A DNA stretch of 64,000 bases from Rhodococcoides corynebacterioides (GTDB lineage: Bacteria > Actinomycetota > Actinomycetes > Mycobacteriales > Mycobacteriaceae): contig NZ_JABUBU010000001.1 in assembly GCF_019834675.1 (NCBI RefSeq), positions 248,001-312,000 on the forward strand, written 5' to 3'. Positions 7,074 through 16,179 of the stretch are shown here, piece after piece. Every line of letters begins with the position of its first letter. Position 1 is the first letter of the stretch. Under the pieces are notes generated by a model. That model was not told the origin of the DNA. It was given only the letters and a program-made list of their open reading frames with translations, and searched no databases. The translations under genes were made by a program, and so were the position numbers.

Positions 7074-8266
7074 CAGTCCGCCCGGTCGGCCCGTCGCACG
7101 GAGGCGAGGCGACGCGCACCGTCCCGCAGCACCTCGTCCTGCTTGCAGAAGGCGAAACGCACCAGGGTGGACCAGGATTCGCGGTGATCGACGAACGCGT
7201 CGACCGGTACCCCGACCACCCCGATGCGCTCGGGCAGCGCCCGGCAGAACGCATCGGCGTCCGTCTCGCCCAGGGGTGCGATGTCGGCGCACACGAAATA
7301 CGTTCCCGCGCTGCGCTTCACCCCGAACCCGGCGTCGGTCAGCGCCGCGGACAGCAGGTCGCGTTTGCGCTGCAGGTCGGTGCGCAGCGACTCCACCCAG
7401 GCGCTCTCCTCGGTGAGGGCGTGCGCCACCGCGGGCTGGAACGGCGCACCGCCGACGAAGGTGAGGAACTGCTTGGCCGTCCTGACCGCCGCGATCAGCG
7501 GCTCCGGGCCGCACGCCCAGCCCGTCTTCCACCCGGTCGCGTTGAAGGTCTTGGCCGCACTGGAGACCGTGATCGTGCGGTCCGCCATGCCCGGCAGCGT
7601 CGCCAGCGGGACGTGCTCGGCGTCGTCGAAGACCAGCCGCTCGTACACCTCGTCGGTGAGCGCGATCAGATCGTGCTCGACGACGACCTCCGCGATCGCC
7701 GTGAGCTCGGCGCGCGAGAGCACGGTGCCGGTGGGATTGTGCGGTGAGTTGACGACGATCAGACGGGTCGCCGGGGTGACCGCGGCGCGGAGCGCGTCGA
7801 CGTCGAGGACGAACCCGTCACCGTCCGGCACCAGCGGCACCGTCCGCCGGGTCGCGCCGGCGAGGGCGACCGCCGCTGCATAGGAGTCGTAGTACGGCTC
7901 GATCAGCAGGACGTCGTCACCCGGCTGGACGAGTGCGAGCATCGTGGCGCTGATCGCCTCGGTGGCGCCCACGGTGACCAGCACCTCGGTGTCGGGGTCG
8001 AGGTCCTGGCCGTAGCGGCGTCGGCGATCGTCGGCGACGGCGTGGCGCAGCACCGGCATACCCGGTCCCGGCGGGTACTGGTTGAGTCCCGACGCGATGG
8101 CCTCGCGCGCCACCTCCAACATGCGCGGGGGGCCGTCGGTGTCGGGGAATCCCTGGCCGAGATTGACGGCGTCGTACCGGCCGGCGAGGGCCGTCATCTC
8201 GGCGAAGACGGTGGAGGCGAAGGGGCGCAGGCGGGGGACGGTGCGGGACCGTGCGTCGGTGGTCAT
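7073..8266 (-). CDS. dapC: PLP aminotransferase, DapC-like
   Basis: Fold-type I class I/II aminotransferase, 397 residues. The PLP-binding lysine is K239 in SSAAKTFNATGWKTGW; SPHNPTG (about 174-180), TDEVYERLVF and the C-terminal RFAFCK arginine are also present. In mycobacteria the homologue at this chromosomal place (next to ercc3) is annotated N-succinyldiaminopimelate aminotransferase DapC of lysine/peptidoglycan biosynthesis; methionine- or kynurenine-type aminotransferases are close relatives, so the substrate is provisional. Overlaps the DUF3239 gene by 4 bases upstream and the AraC gene by 1 base downstream. Confidence 0.85.
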   Translation of the reverse strand: MTTDARSRTVPRLRPFASTVFAEMTALAGRYDAVNLGQGFPDTDGPPRMLEVAREAIASGLNQYPPGPGMPVLRHAVADDRRRRYGQDLDPDTEVLVTVGATEAISATMLALVQPGDDVLLIEPYYDSYAAAVALAGATRRTVPLVPDGDGFVLDVDALRAAVTPATRLIVVNSPHNPTGTVLSRAELTAIAEVVVEHDLIALTDEVYERLVFDDAEHVPLATLPGMADRTITVSSAAKTFNATGWKTGWACGPEPLIAAVRTAKQFLTFVGGAPFQPAVAHALTEESAWVESLRTDLQRKRDLLSAALTDAGFGVKRSAGTYFVCADIAPLGETDADAFCRALPERIGVVGVPVDAFVDHRESWSTLVRFAFCKQDEVLRDGARRLASVRRADRAD

Positions 8267-8949
8267 GCGTCGTCGCCCCGCTCGAGGAGTTCGGCGGGCA
8301 GATCGTGCGGGTCGATGAGCATGCGATCGTTCTCCGCCCCGCGCACCTTCTCGGAGACGTCGAGGTTGCGGCGCAGCAACTGCCATTCCACCGGGTCGAT
8401 GGCGTCGACGGCGCGGCGCAGGACGCCGCGGTCCCGCGTGCCCCAGGCGATGGGCATGGGGCTGACCAGCTGCCACGTCTCGGCGGTCGACGAGGTGTTG
8501 CGGTCGCTCAGCACCGCCACCGACGGCACCCGCTCGCCCTTCGTGAGGGTGTGGCCGGGGAGCGCACGCACGTTCCGGACGACCAGGGCGTAGTGCGGAA
8601 CCGTCGTCTCGGGTTTCGCGATGTCGACGAGCGCCAGCACCGTCGCGCCGCGCGGCCGCGTCTCGGACACCATCGCGGGGACCAGCGGCCCACGCCGGTA
8701 GAGGTCCTCGATGGAACCCACCTTGCGGGGCGCCCACACCGACACCCACAGCGACATCACCGCGGCCACCGCGAGCACGGCGGCGAGGATGTACGCCCAG
8801 GGGGAGTGCTGGAGGTAGAGCCAGACCGCGCCGGCCGTGAACAGCAGGCCGACGACGATCGACGACACCCGGAGACGACGGACGTCGCCCAGCGTCTCGT
8901 TCACCGCCTTGGCGTGCCCGTGGTCCACCGCAAACTCGAAATGCCGCAC
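8263..8949 (-). CDS. DUF3239 membrane-anchored protein
   Basis: 228 residues. After a short cytoplasmic stretch (VRHFEFAVDHGHAKAVNETL) come two hydrophobic helices (SSIVVGLLFTAGAVWLYL and AYILAAVLAVAAVMSLWVSVW, about residues 29-72), then a soluble C-terminal domain containing LYRRGPLVPAMVSE and PHYALVVRNVRALPG. This matches the actinobacterial DUF3239 layout; function unknown. GTG start at 8949 gives the family N-terminus. Its stop overlaps the dapC start by 4 bases (ATGA), placing it first in a DUF3239-dapC-AraC operon. Confidence 0.75.
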   Translation of the reverse strand: MRHFEFAVDHGHAKAVNETLGDVRRLRVSSIVVGLLFTAGAVWLYLQHSPWAYILAAVLAVAAVMSLWVSVWAPRKVGSIEDLYRRGPLVPAMVSETRPRGATVLALVDIAKPETTVPHYALVVRNVRALPGHTLTKGERVPSVAVLSDRNTSSTAETWQLVSPMPIAWGTRDRGVLRRAVDAIDPVEWQLLRRNLDVSEKVRGAENDRMLIDPHDLPAELLERGDDA

Positions 8950-9001
8950 TCGATCGCCGTTCCTCGTGTCGTTCGGTCGATCCACGATCCTGCCAGAACG
9001 G

Positions 9002-10657
9002 TCAGATCGCCGGTCCCAGCAAGTCGTCGGCGTCGGTGATCCGGTAGGCGTAGCCCTGCTCGGCGAGGAATCGCTGCCGGTGCGCGGCGTACTCCGCGTC
9101 GAGGGTGTCGCGCGAGACCACCGAGTAGAAGTGCGCCTGCCCGCCGTCGTGCTTGGGGCGCAGCAGACGCCCGAGGCGCTGGGCTTCCTCCTGCCGGGAC
9201 CCGAAGGTGCCGGACACCTGGACCGCGACGGACGCCTCGGGCAGGTCGATGGAGAAGTTGGCCACCTTGCTGACCACGAGCCGACTGATCTCGCCGCGCC
9301 GGAACGCATCGAAGAGCACCTCGCGCTCCTTGTTCTTGGTCGACCCCTGGATGACGGGGGCGTCCAGCGCCTCGCCGAGCTCGTCCAACTGGTCGAGGTA
9401 CGCACCGATCACCAGCGTCGGCGAGTCCTGGTGCTTGTCCAGGATCGACTTCACCACGGCGATCTTGGTGTGCGCGGTGGAGCACAGCTTGTACCGTTCC
9501 TCCGGCTCCGCCACGGCGTACGCCATCCTCTCGGCGTCGGTGAGCGTCACCCGCACCTCGACGCAGTCGGCCGGCGCGATCCAGCCCTGCGCCTCGATGT
9601 CCTTCCACGGGGCGTCGTACCGCTTGGGTCCGATGAGGGAGAACACGTCGCCCTCGCGCCCGTCCTCGCGGACCAGCGTCGCGGTGAGGCCGAGCCGACG
9701 GCGGGACTGCAGGTCGGCCGTCATCCGGAACACCGGCGCGGGCAGCAGGTGCACCTCGTCGTAGATCACCAGGCCCCAGTCGCGCGAGTCGAACAGCTCG
9801 AGGTGCTTGTACTCGCCCTTGGTGCGCCGCGTGATGACCTGATACGTCGCGATGGTGACCGGACGGATCTCCTTGCGCTCGCCGGAGTACTCGCCGATCT
9901 CCTCCTCGGTCAGCGAGGTCCGTGCGATCAACTCGCGCTTCCACTGCCGACCGGCCACGGTGTTGGTGACCAGGATGAGCGTCGTGGCCTGCGCCTTGGC
10001 CATGGCGGCCGCGCCGACCATGGTCTTGCCGGCCCCACAGGGCAGCACCACGACGCCGGACCCGCCGGCCCAGAACGAGTCCGTCGCCATCTGCTGGTAG
10101 TCGCGCAGCTCCCAGTGACCGCCGGTGAAGTCCAGGTCGATCGGGTGGGCCTCGCCGTCGACGTACCCGGCGAGGTCCTCGGCGGGCCAGCCCACCTTGA
10201 GCAGCATCTGCTTGAGGCGGCCGCGCTCGCTCGGATGGACCAGCACGGTGTCCTCGTCGACCCGCCCGCCGAGCATGGGCGCGATCTTCTTGTGCCGCAG
10301 GATCTCCTCGAGCACGGCCCGGTCGAGGCTCACCAGGCACAGCCCGTGCACCGGCGACTTCACCAACTGCAGTCGGCCGTACCGCGCCATCGTGTCGACG
10401 ACGTCGACCAGCAGCGGCTGCGGCACGGCGTACCGGGAGTGGGTGACCAGGGCGTCGACCACCTGCTCGGCGTCGTGCCCGGCGGCGCGCGCGTTCCACA
10501 GCGCGAGCGGGGTGACCCGGTAGGTGTGGACGTGCTCCGGTGCGCGTTCGAGTTCCGCGAACGGGGCGATGGCGGCGCGTGCCTGCGGGGCGAGCTCGTG
10601 GTCCACCTCGAGCAGGAGCGTCTTGTCGGACTGGACGATGAGCGGTCCGTCGGTCAC
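9002..10657 (-). CDS. ercc3: XPB-type DNA repair helicase
   Basis: SF2 3'-5' helicase of the bacterial XPB/ERCC3 family, 551 residues. Order: N-terminal damage-recognition-like domain, Q/I motif near ELRDYQQMA, Walker A LPCGAGKTMVG, motif II YDEVH (DEVH box), motif III LTATLVREDGREGD, then the C-terminal RecA domain with GSTKNKEREVLFDAFRRGE and motif VI QRLGRLLRP. GTG start at 10657 is preceded by GGAGGAG about 10 bases away. It sits beside its usual partner, the helicase-associated protein at 10752-13037, as in mycobacteria. Confidence 0.95.
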   Translation of the reverse strand: MTDGPLIVQSDKTLLLEVDHELAPQARAAIAPFAELERAPEHVHTYRVTPLALWNARAAGHDAEQVVDALVTHSRYAVPQPLLVDVVDTMARYGRLQLVKSPVHGLCLVSLDRAVLEEILRHKKIAPMLGGRVDEDTVLVHPSERGRLKQMLLKVGWPAEDLAGYVDGEAHPIDLDFTGGHWELRDYQQMATDSFWAGGSGVVVLPCGAGKTMVGAAAMAKAQATTLILVTNTVAGRQWKRELIARTSLTEEEIGEYSGERKEIRPVTIATYQVITRRTKGEYKHLELFDSRDWGLVIYDEVHLLPAPVFRMTADLQSRRRLGLTATLVREDGREGDVFSLIGPKRYDAPWKDIEAQGWIAPADCVEVRVTLTDAERMAYAVAEPEERYKLCSTAHTKIAVVKSILDKHQDSPTLVIGAYLDQLDELGEALDAPVIQGSTKNKEREVLFDAFRRGEISRLVVSKVANFSIDLPEASVAVQVSGTFGSRQEEAQRLGRLLRPKHDGGQAHFYSVVSRDTLDAEYAAHRQRFLAEQGYAYRITDADDLLGPAI

Positions 10658-10751
10658 TGCTGCACTCTCCTCCCGCGCCGTGACCACGACCGGTCTCGGC
10701 GCAACCACTCCATTGTGCCCGTGTCCGGGCGGGCGACGAGGGTGTGACCGA

Positions 10752-13037
10752 TCACCGGTCGACCAGCGCCACCGACGTGATGCGGTGCAGCGTGAACCGA
10801 CGCATCGTGCCGGCGTCCTCGTCCCAGGCGTCGAGGCGCCCGCCACCCACGCTGACCGGGGCGACGACGCGCTCGCTCGAGACCCCCGCGGCGTCGACGT
10901 ACCCGATGGTCACCGCCGCGCGGGAGATCGCCGCCCGTTGCAGCAGGGAGATGGTGGCCGCACCGCTCGCGCGGGTGCCGTCGGCCCGGACGCCCTCGCT
11001 GCGTCGCGCCGTCGCGGCCTTGGTGCCCGCCCGCATCTCGGCGACGAGACGGCCCCGCTGGTCCGCCGTCGGGACCACCGGGGTGCGGTACGCCGAGCGG
11101 TTCCGGCGGACGGGCACGCGCGCGCCGCGGGGACGCAGATCGACGATGGTGCCCGACGAGTCCTCGCCCGCGGGCGCGAAACCGCCGCCGCGCAGTGCCT
11201 CGAGCACGTCGCCGAGCGGAGCCTGCGACACCGCCACGGTGGGGGCGAGCGCGCGGAGCGCGAGCGCCTCGGCGGCCGGGGACGCGAGCACCTCCGCGAG
11301 CAGGGCGGGGTCCTCGCACCGGACGAACGACGACGCGATGCCGACGCGCAGACGCCCGTGCCGCCGGGCGACGTCGTCGATCAGGTAGGTCAGGGCCTGC
11401 GGGACGGGGGTGCGGGACCGCGTCGAGAAGAAGCCGTGCAGCTGCGCGGCGGACATCCCGGCGTCCAACGCGCGGCGCAGCGTGCTCTCGTCGACGCGGT
11501 ACATCGTGGCGGCGCCGGCGGATTCGATGTCGGCGACCGTGGCCATGGTGTGGGCGAGCTCGGGGGTCAGCGGCCCGGGGGCGACGACGGTGAGGTCCGC
11601 TTGGACCAGGACGTGATCGATGGGGTCCGGCAGGGCCGCGGCCATGGCGGCCGCGGCGGCGTCCCGGTCGGCGTCGGCGAGCAGCGCGCGTCCCGGCGAC
11701 GACACCGCTCCGCGGCCGAGAACGCCGAGGGTCGACGCCTCCTCAAGGTAGCGGGAGACCGCGTGCCGGGTGAGCCGGCCGGCGAGGCGCGGTCGACGCC
11801 ACGTCGCGGCCCGGACCACGTCGTCGGTGGCGATGGTGACGCCGGGGTCGAGGTCGGCGAGCACACCGAGCACCACCCGTCGATCGCGTGGTGCGGCCAC
11901 GGACCGGGCCTCGTCGGACAGTGCGGCGATCGGCTTGTCGGTCGCGTCGCGCATACCGATGGACCACGGCAGGCGCGGGAGATCCAGCCACGCCCCGGCC
12001 AGCGCCGCCCACCGCGTCGCCGGCGGGGAGGCGAGCCACGCGTCGGCGGCCGACGTGGGCGCCCAGTGATCGTCGGTGTCGGACGCGGGCGACGGCTCGG
12101 GAATGCCCGACGCCAGCAGGCCGGCGGCGGACAGCAGTTCCACCAGCAGGGCGGTGCGGGTCTCGTCCAGGTCGCAGGCCTTGGCGACGCGGCGCAGCTC
12201 ACGGACGCCGAGCCCGCCGGCCTTGAGGGCGGGGGCCGGGGCGCTGCCCAGCGTGGCCAGCACGTTCTCGCACAGCCGCAGCAGCTCGAGCGCCTCGCCC
12301 GCGGCGGCCGCGTCCACGTCACGGGGGTTCTGCACGGTCCGCTCGGCGTCCGGCGGGGTCAGCTGCGTCGGGTCCGAGACCGGTTCCCCGCGCAGGACCT
12401 GCCCCACCTGCTGCGGGAGCTCGACCGTCTCGTGGTCGACGCGCCCGAGCAGGCCGGCCGTGAGCAGCTGCTGCACCGGGCGGTCCGGCGGGGTGCCCGG
12501 TGCGGCGTCCCGCGTGCGCCCGAGGTTGCTCGAGCGGGACAGCGTGGTGAGCAACTCCCGCTTGCGCTCGTCGATCTGCTCGAGCGCGGCGGTGACTGAC
12601 TCCTCGGTCAGGGTGCGATCGGCCGTCACGAAGCGGCCCACCCGCCACGGCAGGGCGTCCCGCGCGGCGGGCACCGTCTGCAGGTCCGTCGTCCCGCGGA
12701 TCAGGGCGAGGGTGCGCAGGGTGTCCAGGGCGGCGTCGACCGCCTTCTTGGTGGTCCGCTTGGCCACCAGCGCGTCGAGGCGTCGACGCGGAACCGCCGT
12801 GGTGTCGCCCTGCTCGAAGAGCACCAGCTCGAGCACCGTGAGGGTGGGCGTGTCCAGGTCCTCGACCGCCCGCAGCACCGAGGCGCGTTGCTCGGCACGC
12901 ACGGCGAGGATGTCGAACGTCGCGGGCGGCGGAACCGTGAGGTCGGGGCGCAGGCGTAGCAGCTCGCCCAGCTCGGCGTCGCTGCGCGCGGCCAGCCAGT
13001 CCGCGAGCGTGGGCGGGTCGCCGGAATCGGTGCTCAT
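10752..13037 (-). CDS. Helicase-associated protein (PF13625-type, XPB partner)
   Basis: 761-residue cytosolic protein of the family found beside bacterial XPB genes (Rv0862c-like). The N-terminal half is helical and rich in winged-helix-like repeats (LDTPTLTVLELVLFEQGDT; LTEESVTAALEQIDERKRELL). The mid to C-terminal part contains the helicase C-terminal-like region VLVQADLTVVAPGPLTPELA, and the end (AAVTIGYVDAAGVSSERVVAPVSV...FTLHRITSVAL) reads like a WYL-type beta domain. Start ATG 13037 (MSTDSG). It probably acts with the XPB helicase in repair or transcription-coupled functions; the biochemical role is not established. Confidence 0.85.
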   Translation of the reverse strand: MSTDSGDPPTLADWLAARSDAELGELLRLRPDLTVPPPATFDILAVRAEQRASVLRAVEDLDTPTLTVLELVLFEQGDTTAVPRRRLDALVAKRTTKKAVDAALDTLRTLALIRGTTDLQTVPAARDALPWRVGRFVTADRTLTEESVTAALEQIDERKRELLTTLSRSSNLGRTRDAAPGTPPDRPVQQLLTAGLLGRVDHETVELPQQVGQVLRGEPVSDPTQLTPPDAERTVQNPRDVDAAAAGEALELLRLCENVLATLGSAPAPALKAGGLGVRELRRVAKACDLDETRTALLVELLSAAGLLASGIPEPSPASDTDDHWAPTSAADAWLASPPATRWAALAGAWLDLPRLPWSIGMRDATDKPIAALSDEARSVAAPRDRRVVLGVLADLDPGVTIATDDVVRAATWRRPRLAGRLTRHAVSRYLEEASTLGVLGRGAVSSPGRALLADADRDAAAAAMAAALPDPIDHVLVQADLTVVAPGPLTPELAHTMATVADIESAGAATMYRVDESTLRRALDAGMSAAQLHGFFSTRSRTPVPQALTYLIDDVARRHGRLRVGIASSFVRCEDPALLAEVLASPAAEALALRALAPTVAVSQAPLGDVLEALRGGGFAPAGEDSSGTIVDLRPRGARVPVRRNRSAYRTPVVPTADQRGRLVAEMRAGTKAATARRSEGVRADGTRASGAATISLLQRAAISRAAVTIGYVDAAGVSSERVVAPVSVGGGRLDAWDEDAGTMRRFTLHRITSVALVDR

Positions 13038-13150
13038 CGTCGTCGAGCGTAGATCGTGGGGGCGACACGCCCGGCCGGGGCCGGTCCGTCGCCGGGCGGG
13101 AGTGACCGGGTCGTTACCCACGCCGCGGTCGGTCGATGCCAGAATGAGGT

Positions 13151-13342
13151 ATGGCGAAGAACGAGAAGAAGCGGTACATCGATCCGGGCTGGCCGCAGGG
13201 CGCCGGCGACGACGACCACGCGGTCACGGAACTGACCTCGGCCCGCGCGGGCAATCTCTCTCCCTACGGCGAGGAGATCGAGTTCCCGCTGCCGCCGGAG
13301 TCGCTGCCCTACGCGCATCCGCACACCGTCATCAACCGCTGA
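13151..13342 (+). CDS. Conserved small actinobacterial protein
   Basis: 63-residue hydrophilic protein beginning MAKNEKKRYIDPGWPQG and ending PYAHPHTVINR, with no membrane segment and no known domain. I recognise it as the type of small conserved ORF that sits between the XPB-associated gene and rpf in related genomes (Rv0863-like), but I know no function. Divergent from the helicase-associated gene, and followed 34 bases later by a strong hairpin. Confidence 0.75.
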   Translation: MAKNEKKRYIDPGWPQGAGDDDHAVTELTSARAGNLSPYGEEIEFPLPPESLPYAHPHTVINR

Positions 13343-13376
13343 GTTCCCGCTCCACCGACACACTGCTCGACCACGA

Positions 13377-13410
13377 CGAAGGCCCCCCACCTGTCGGTGG
13401 GGGGCCTTCG
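13377..13410. terminator. Bidirectional Rho-independent-type terminator
   Basis: Perfect 14-bp inverted repeat, CGAAGGCCCCCCAC (13377-13390) / GTGGGGGGCCTTCG (13397-13410), with six-base loop CTGTCG. It lies between the convergent 63-residue gene and the rpf gene, so it can end both transcripts. Symmetric, with short A/T flanks within the stem rather than a long U-tract. Confidence 0.88.
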
Positions 13411-13427
13411 CGGTGTTCGGGCTGCGA

Positions 13428-14015
13428 TCAGCGCGGCAGCAGGCTCTGGTTGGCGGCCAGGAAGGACGCCACCTGCGGATCGGCGGCGGCGGAGCGCACG
13501 AACTCGATCACGTTGGGGTCGTCGGTGATGGTGCGCACCACGTCGGTCAGGCCCTGCAGCGCCTGCTCGGTGGAGGGGACGCTGGTCAGGTCGGGCAGCG
13601 CGGGTGCCGGGGCGGGCGCCGACTGTGCCGGTGCGTCGCGCTGCGTCGGCGCGCTCGACAGGCCGAGCTTGGAAGAGCAGGACGGCCAGGCGCCCCAGCC
13701 CTGCGACTCGAGGACGCGCTCGGCGACGACGATCTGCTGCTCGCGCGAGGCCTGGTTGGCGGTGGCAGCGAACTCGCCGCCGCCGTGTCCGGTCCAGGTG
13801 CTCGGGGAGAACTGCAGCCCGCCCTGGAAGCCGTTGCCGGTGTTGATGCCCCAGTTGCCGCCCGCCTCGCACTGCGCGAGACGGTCCCAGTCGGAGTCGG
13901 GTGCCGCGGTGGCGGTGCCGCTGAAGGCGATGCCGGCGGTGCCGACCAGTGCGCCGGTGACGGCGACCTTGGCGACGGTCTTGCCCGTGGTGCTCGGCTT
14001 GCGGTGACGTCCCAT
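13428..14015 (-). CDS. rpfA: Resuscitation-promoting factor (secreted transglycosylase-like)
   Basis: 195-residue secreted muralytic enzyme that cleaves peptidoglycan and promotes regrowth of dormant cells. A basic N-terminus (MGRHRKPSTTGKTVAKVAV) and hydrophobic segment end in GTATA-AP, a signal-peptidase I site near residue 35. The Rpf domain follows: DWDRLAQCEAGGNWGINTGNGFQGGLQFSPSTW...LESQGWGAWPSC, with the conserved catalytic Glu in QCEAGG and paired cysteines. A Pro/Ala linker and a helical tail (TEQALQGLTDVVRTITDDPN) complete it. ATG at 14015 follows GAGAGGAAACAACAG. Expression is probably set by the upstream riboswitch. Confidence 0.93.
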   Translation of the reverse strand: MGRHRKPSTTGKTVAKVAVTGALVGTAGIAFSGTATAAPDSDWDRLAQCEAGGNWGINTGNGFQGGLQFSPSTWTGHGGGEFAATANQASREQQIVVAERVLESQGWGAWPSCSSKLGLSSAPTQRDAPAQSAPAPAPALPDLTSVPSTEQALQGLTDVVRTITDDPNVIEFVRSAAADPQVASFLAANQSLLPR

Positions 14016-14032
14016 GTCTGTTGTTTCCTCTC

Positions 14033-14215
14033 CACACGCGCCTGCGAGGTCAGCTGTCGGATTCGGGCTGAGAGGTAGCCCGGCCTCGCGTCGTTCCCGG
14101 CTTGGAACGGACGAGGCTTCACCCCGAGGCCGTGCCGCTCCCGGTGGGGTGCGGCGGCGGCCGGTCATCTACGAAGGACGTGTGGGTCCCCCGCCCTCGT
14201 CCCTGGACGGTCTGC
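14033..14215 (-). ncRNA. ydaO-type (cyclic di-AMP) riboswitch
   Basis: On the minus strand the 5' leader of rpf carries the ydaO/yuaA consensus blocks in order: GCGGGGGACCCAC (about 14192-14180), GGGGTGAAGCC (about 14124-14114), then CCCGAATCC (about 14068-14060), CAGCTGACCTCGCAGG (about 14056-14041). It ends about 20 bases before the rpf Shine-Dalgarno. In Mycobacterium and Streptomyces the same class controls rpf and other wall hydrolase genes, normally switching them off when c-di-AMP is high. The exact 5' edge is approximate. This fills nearly all of the only gene-free gap over 300 bases in the window (14016-14319). Confidence 0.88.
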
Positions 14216-14293
14216 GGACGTACGTTCGAAATCCCGCGGGACGAGGTTTGGCGCGGCGGGTCGAACGGGCCGTGGTTGTTCCGGCCGAAGGGG

Positions 14294-14323
14294 ACACTAT
14301 TACGAAACGGGCGGTGATGTCAC
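14294..14323 (-). promoter_or_regulatory. Probable rpf promoter
   Basis: Minus-strand GTGACA (14323-14318), an 18-base spacer and TAGTGT (14299-14294) form the best promoter upstream of the riboswitch; TAATAG (14302-14297) is an overlapping alternative. The -35 lies in the near-symmetric GGTGA-CA-TCACC, which also contains the stop codon of the upstream GT87 gene. In other actinobacteria rpf promoters are bound by CRP/GlxR-type and MtrA regulators; whether this palindrome is such a site is open. Confidence 0.5.
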
Positions 14324-15678
14324 CGTTCCATAACGTCCGCTGGTCGGCGCGTCGGCGCACCCTTGTGAGGAGTGGGTACGGGTTCCTGCAGATGAGAGCG
14401 CACGGGGGCGTCGACACCCGTCTCGTCATCGGTCCGTGACCGACTCGTGATGTGAGGGAAGTCACAGAACTTGAGCAGCAGGGCGACCACGACGATCACG
14501 AGGACCCCGGTGGTCGGGTACACCGTCTGGAACGCGACGGCCTCGAGCCGGGACGACGGCGGCAACATGAACGTGCCGATGGCGTACACGTCGTCCGGAG
14601 CGACCCAGAACCAGGCGATCTGGGGCAGCGCGGCGACGGCCGGCAGCAGCCACGCGAGCGGCGAGGTCGCGCGCAGGGCCACGTCCAGGCAGACCACGAA
14701 CAACGGCAGCAGCCACACCCAGTGATGACCCCAGGAGAACGGTGAGACCAGCGGGGCCGTCAGGCCGCAGACGATCAGGCCCAGCAGAGGCAGGCCGCGC
14801 CGGTGCGCGGCCGCGGCGACGAGCAGCCCCGCGACGCCGACGACGCCCGCCACCAGGATCCACAGGAGGGTGCTGGGCTCGGCGAGCCCGAACCAGCGCG
14901 GCACCGACGCCCGCAGGGACTGGTTGGCGCCGGACGTGATGTCCCCGATGCGCGAGGAGTCGGAGATCGCGCCGAACCAGTACTGCGCCGCGTCCGAGAA
15001 CAGCACGACGAATCCGACGGCGACGGTCGCGGCGGCGGTGGCCGCCGCCGTGGCGAGGGCCCGCCACTGGCGGGTCAGCGCGAGGTGGACCAGGAACAGG
15101 CCCGGGGTCATCTTGATGCCGGTCGCGATGCCCACCCCGATGCCGCGCAGCCGGCTGCGCTCGCCGCGGCCGAGATCGAAGAGGACCAGGGCCAGCAGGA
15201 CCAGGTTGATCTGTCCCAGCCAGATGGTCATGCGGACCGGCTCGAGCCAGGTGACGATCACCGTGAGGGCGGCGCTGACCACGCGCAGGCTGCGATCGTC
15301 GCGGAAGCCGAGGTGCATCCAGCAGTACCGGACGATCAGGTAGATCAACGCGAGGTTGCCGAGCCAGAAGATCAGGTGCGTCGTCGCCTCCGAGACCAGG
15401 CCGAGCGGAGCGAAGACGACGGCGGCGAACGGCGGGTAGGTGAAGGGGAGTTCACCGATCAGGTCGTACGCGTACAGCGGCTCCGACGTCCACACGGTGG
15501 CGCCGCCGGCGCGGTAGACCAGCGCGTCGATGCCGAACCGGAAGAGGCCGAACTTGGGCACGTCGAACGGGATCAGACGATCGTGCGCGATCACGGCGAC
15601 GACCGCCCCGACAAGGGTCGCCGCGACGAAGAGTCGATGTGATTCGAAGGTACGGATCGACGAAGACTTCGGTATCAC
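14320..15678 (-). CDS. GT87 (DUF2029) polyprenyl-phosphate-mannose-type glycosyltransferase
   Basis: 452-residue polytopic membrane protein of the GT-C fold GT87/DUF2029 family, which in mycolata includes PimE-like and Rv2181-like mannosyltransferases for phosphatidylinositol mannosides and lipoarabinomannan. Ten or so hydrophobic helices are visible, with the family landmarks YRAGGATVWTSEPLYAYDL (early extracytoplasmic acidic loop), FTYPPFAAVVFAPLG and GQINLVLLALVLFDLG, and a basic cytoplasmic tail. GTG at 15678 is taken because TAGAGT lies 7 bases upstream; another GTG is 9 bases further up. The acceptor cannot be inferred. Confidence 0.82.
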   Translation of the reverse strand: MIPKSSSIRTFESHRLFVAATLVGAVVAVIAHDRLIPFDVPKFGLFRFGIDALVYRAGGATVWTSEPLYAYDLIGELPFTYPPFAAVVFAPLGLVSEATTHLIFWLGNLALIYLIVRYCWMHLGFRDDRSLRVVSAALTVIVTWLEPVRMTIWLGQINLVLLALVLFDLGRGERSRLRGIGVGIATGIKMTPGLFLVHLALTRQWRALATAAATAAATVAVGFVVLFSDAAQYWFGAISDSSRIGDITSGANQSLRASVPRWFGLAEPSTLLWILVAGVVGVAGLLVAAAAHRRGLPLLGLIVCGLTAPLVSPFSWGHHWVWLLPLFVVCLDVALRATSPLAWLLPAVAALPQIAWFWVAPDDVYAIGTFMLPPSSRLEAVAFQTVYPTTGVLVIVVVALLLKFCDFPHITSRSRTDDETGVDAPVRSHLQEPVPTPHKGAPTRRPADVMER

Positions 15679-15747
15679 GCACAGCACTCTAGACCGTACG
15701 TGCGGGTTTCTCGCGCAGCGCGACGGCGCGGCCGACCCCGTCCTCAC

Positions 15748-16179
15748 CTACCCGACGCGACCCTTCTCGTACCCCGGTCCGGGCCGCACCGCGCCCGGCC
15801 CGTACACGTCGGCGTTGACGATGTCTTTTCCCAGCGGCATGAGCGAGACCGGGATCAGCTTGAGGTTCGCCAGTGCCAGCGGGATGCCGACGATGGTGAT
15901 CGCCATCGCGACGGCGGTGACGACGTGCCCGATCGCGAGCCAGATGCCGGCCACGAGAAACCAGACGACGTTGCCGATCACCGACGCGACCCCCGCCGTC
16001 GGGCGATCCACCACCGTGCGGCCGAACGGCCAGAGGGCGTACGCACCGATGCGGAACGCGGCCAGGCCGAACGGGATGGTGACGATCAGGATGCAGCAGA
16101 CGATGCCGGCCAGGAAGTATCCGATCGCGAGCCAGAGCCCGCCGAAGATCAGCCAGATGACGTTCAGCAGCAGTCGCAT
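15748..16179 (-). CDS. YccF-domain inner membrane protein
   Basis: 143 residues, two copies of the YccF motif: an N-terminal LLNVIWLIFGGLWLAIGYFLAGIVCCILIVTIPFGLAAFRIG and a second SVIGNVVWFLVAGIWLAIGHVVTAVAMAITIVGIPLALANLKLI, each made of paired hydrophobic helices, then a short hydrophilic tail. Function unknown in bacteria. A homologue lies near cspB in mycobacteria. Clear ATG at 16179. Confidence 0.9.
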   Translation of the reverse strand: MRLLLNVIWLIFGGLWLAIGYFLAGIVCCILIVTIPFGLAAFRIGAYALWPFGRTVVDRPTAGVASVIGNVVWFLVAGIWLAIGHVVTAVAMAITIVGIPLALANLKLIPVSLMPLGKDIVNADVYGPGAVRPGPGYEKGRVG

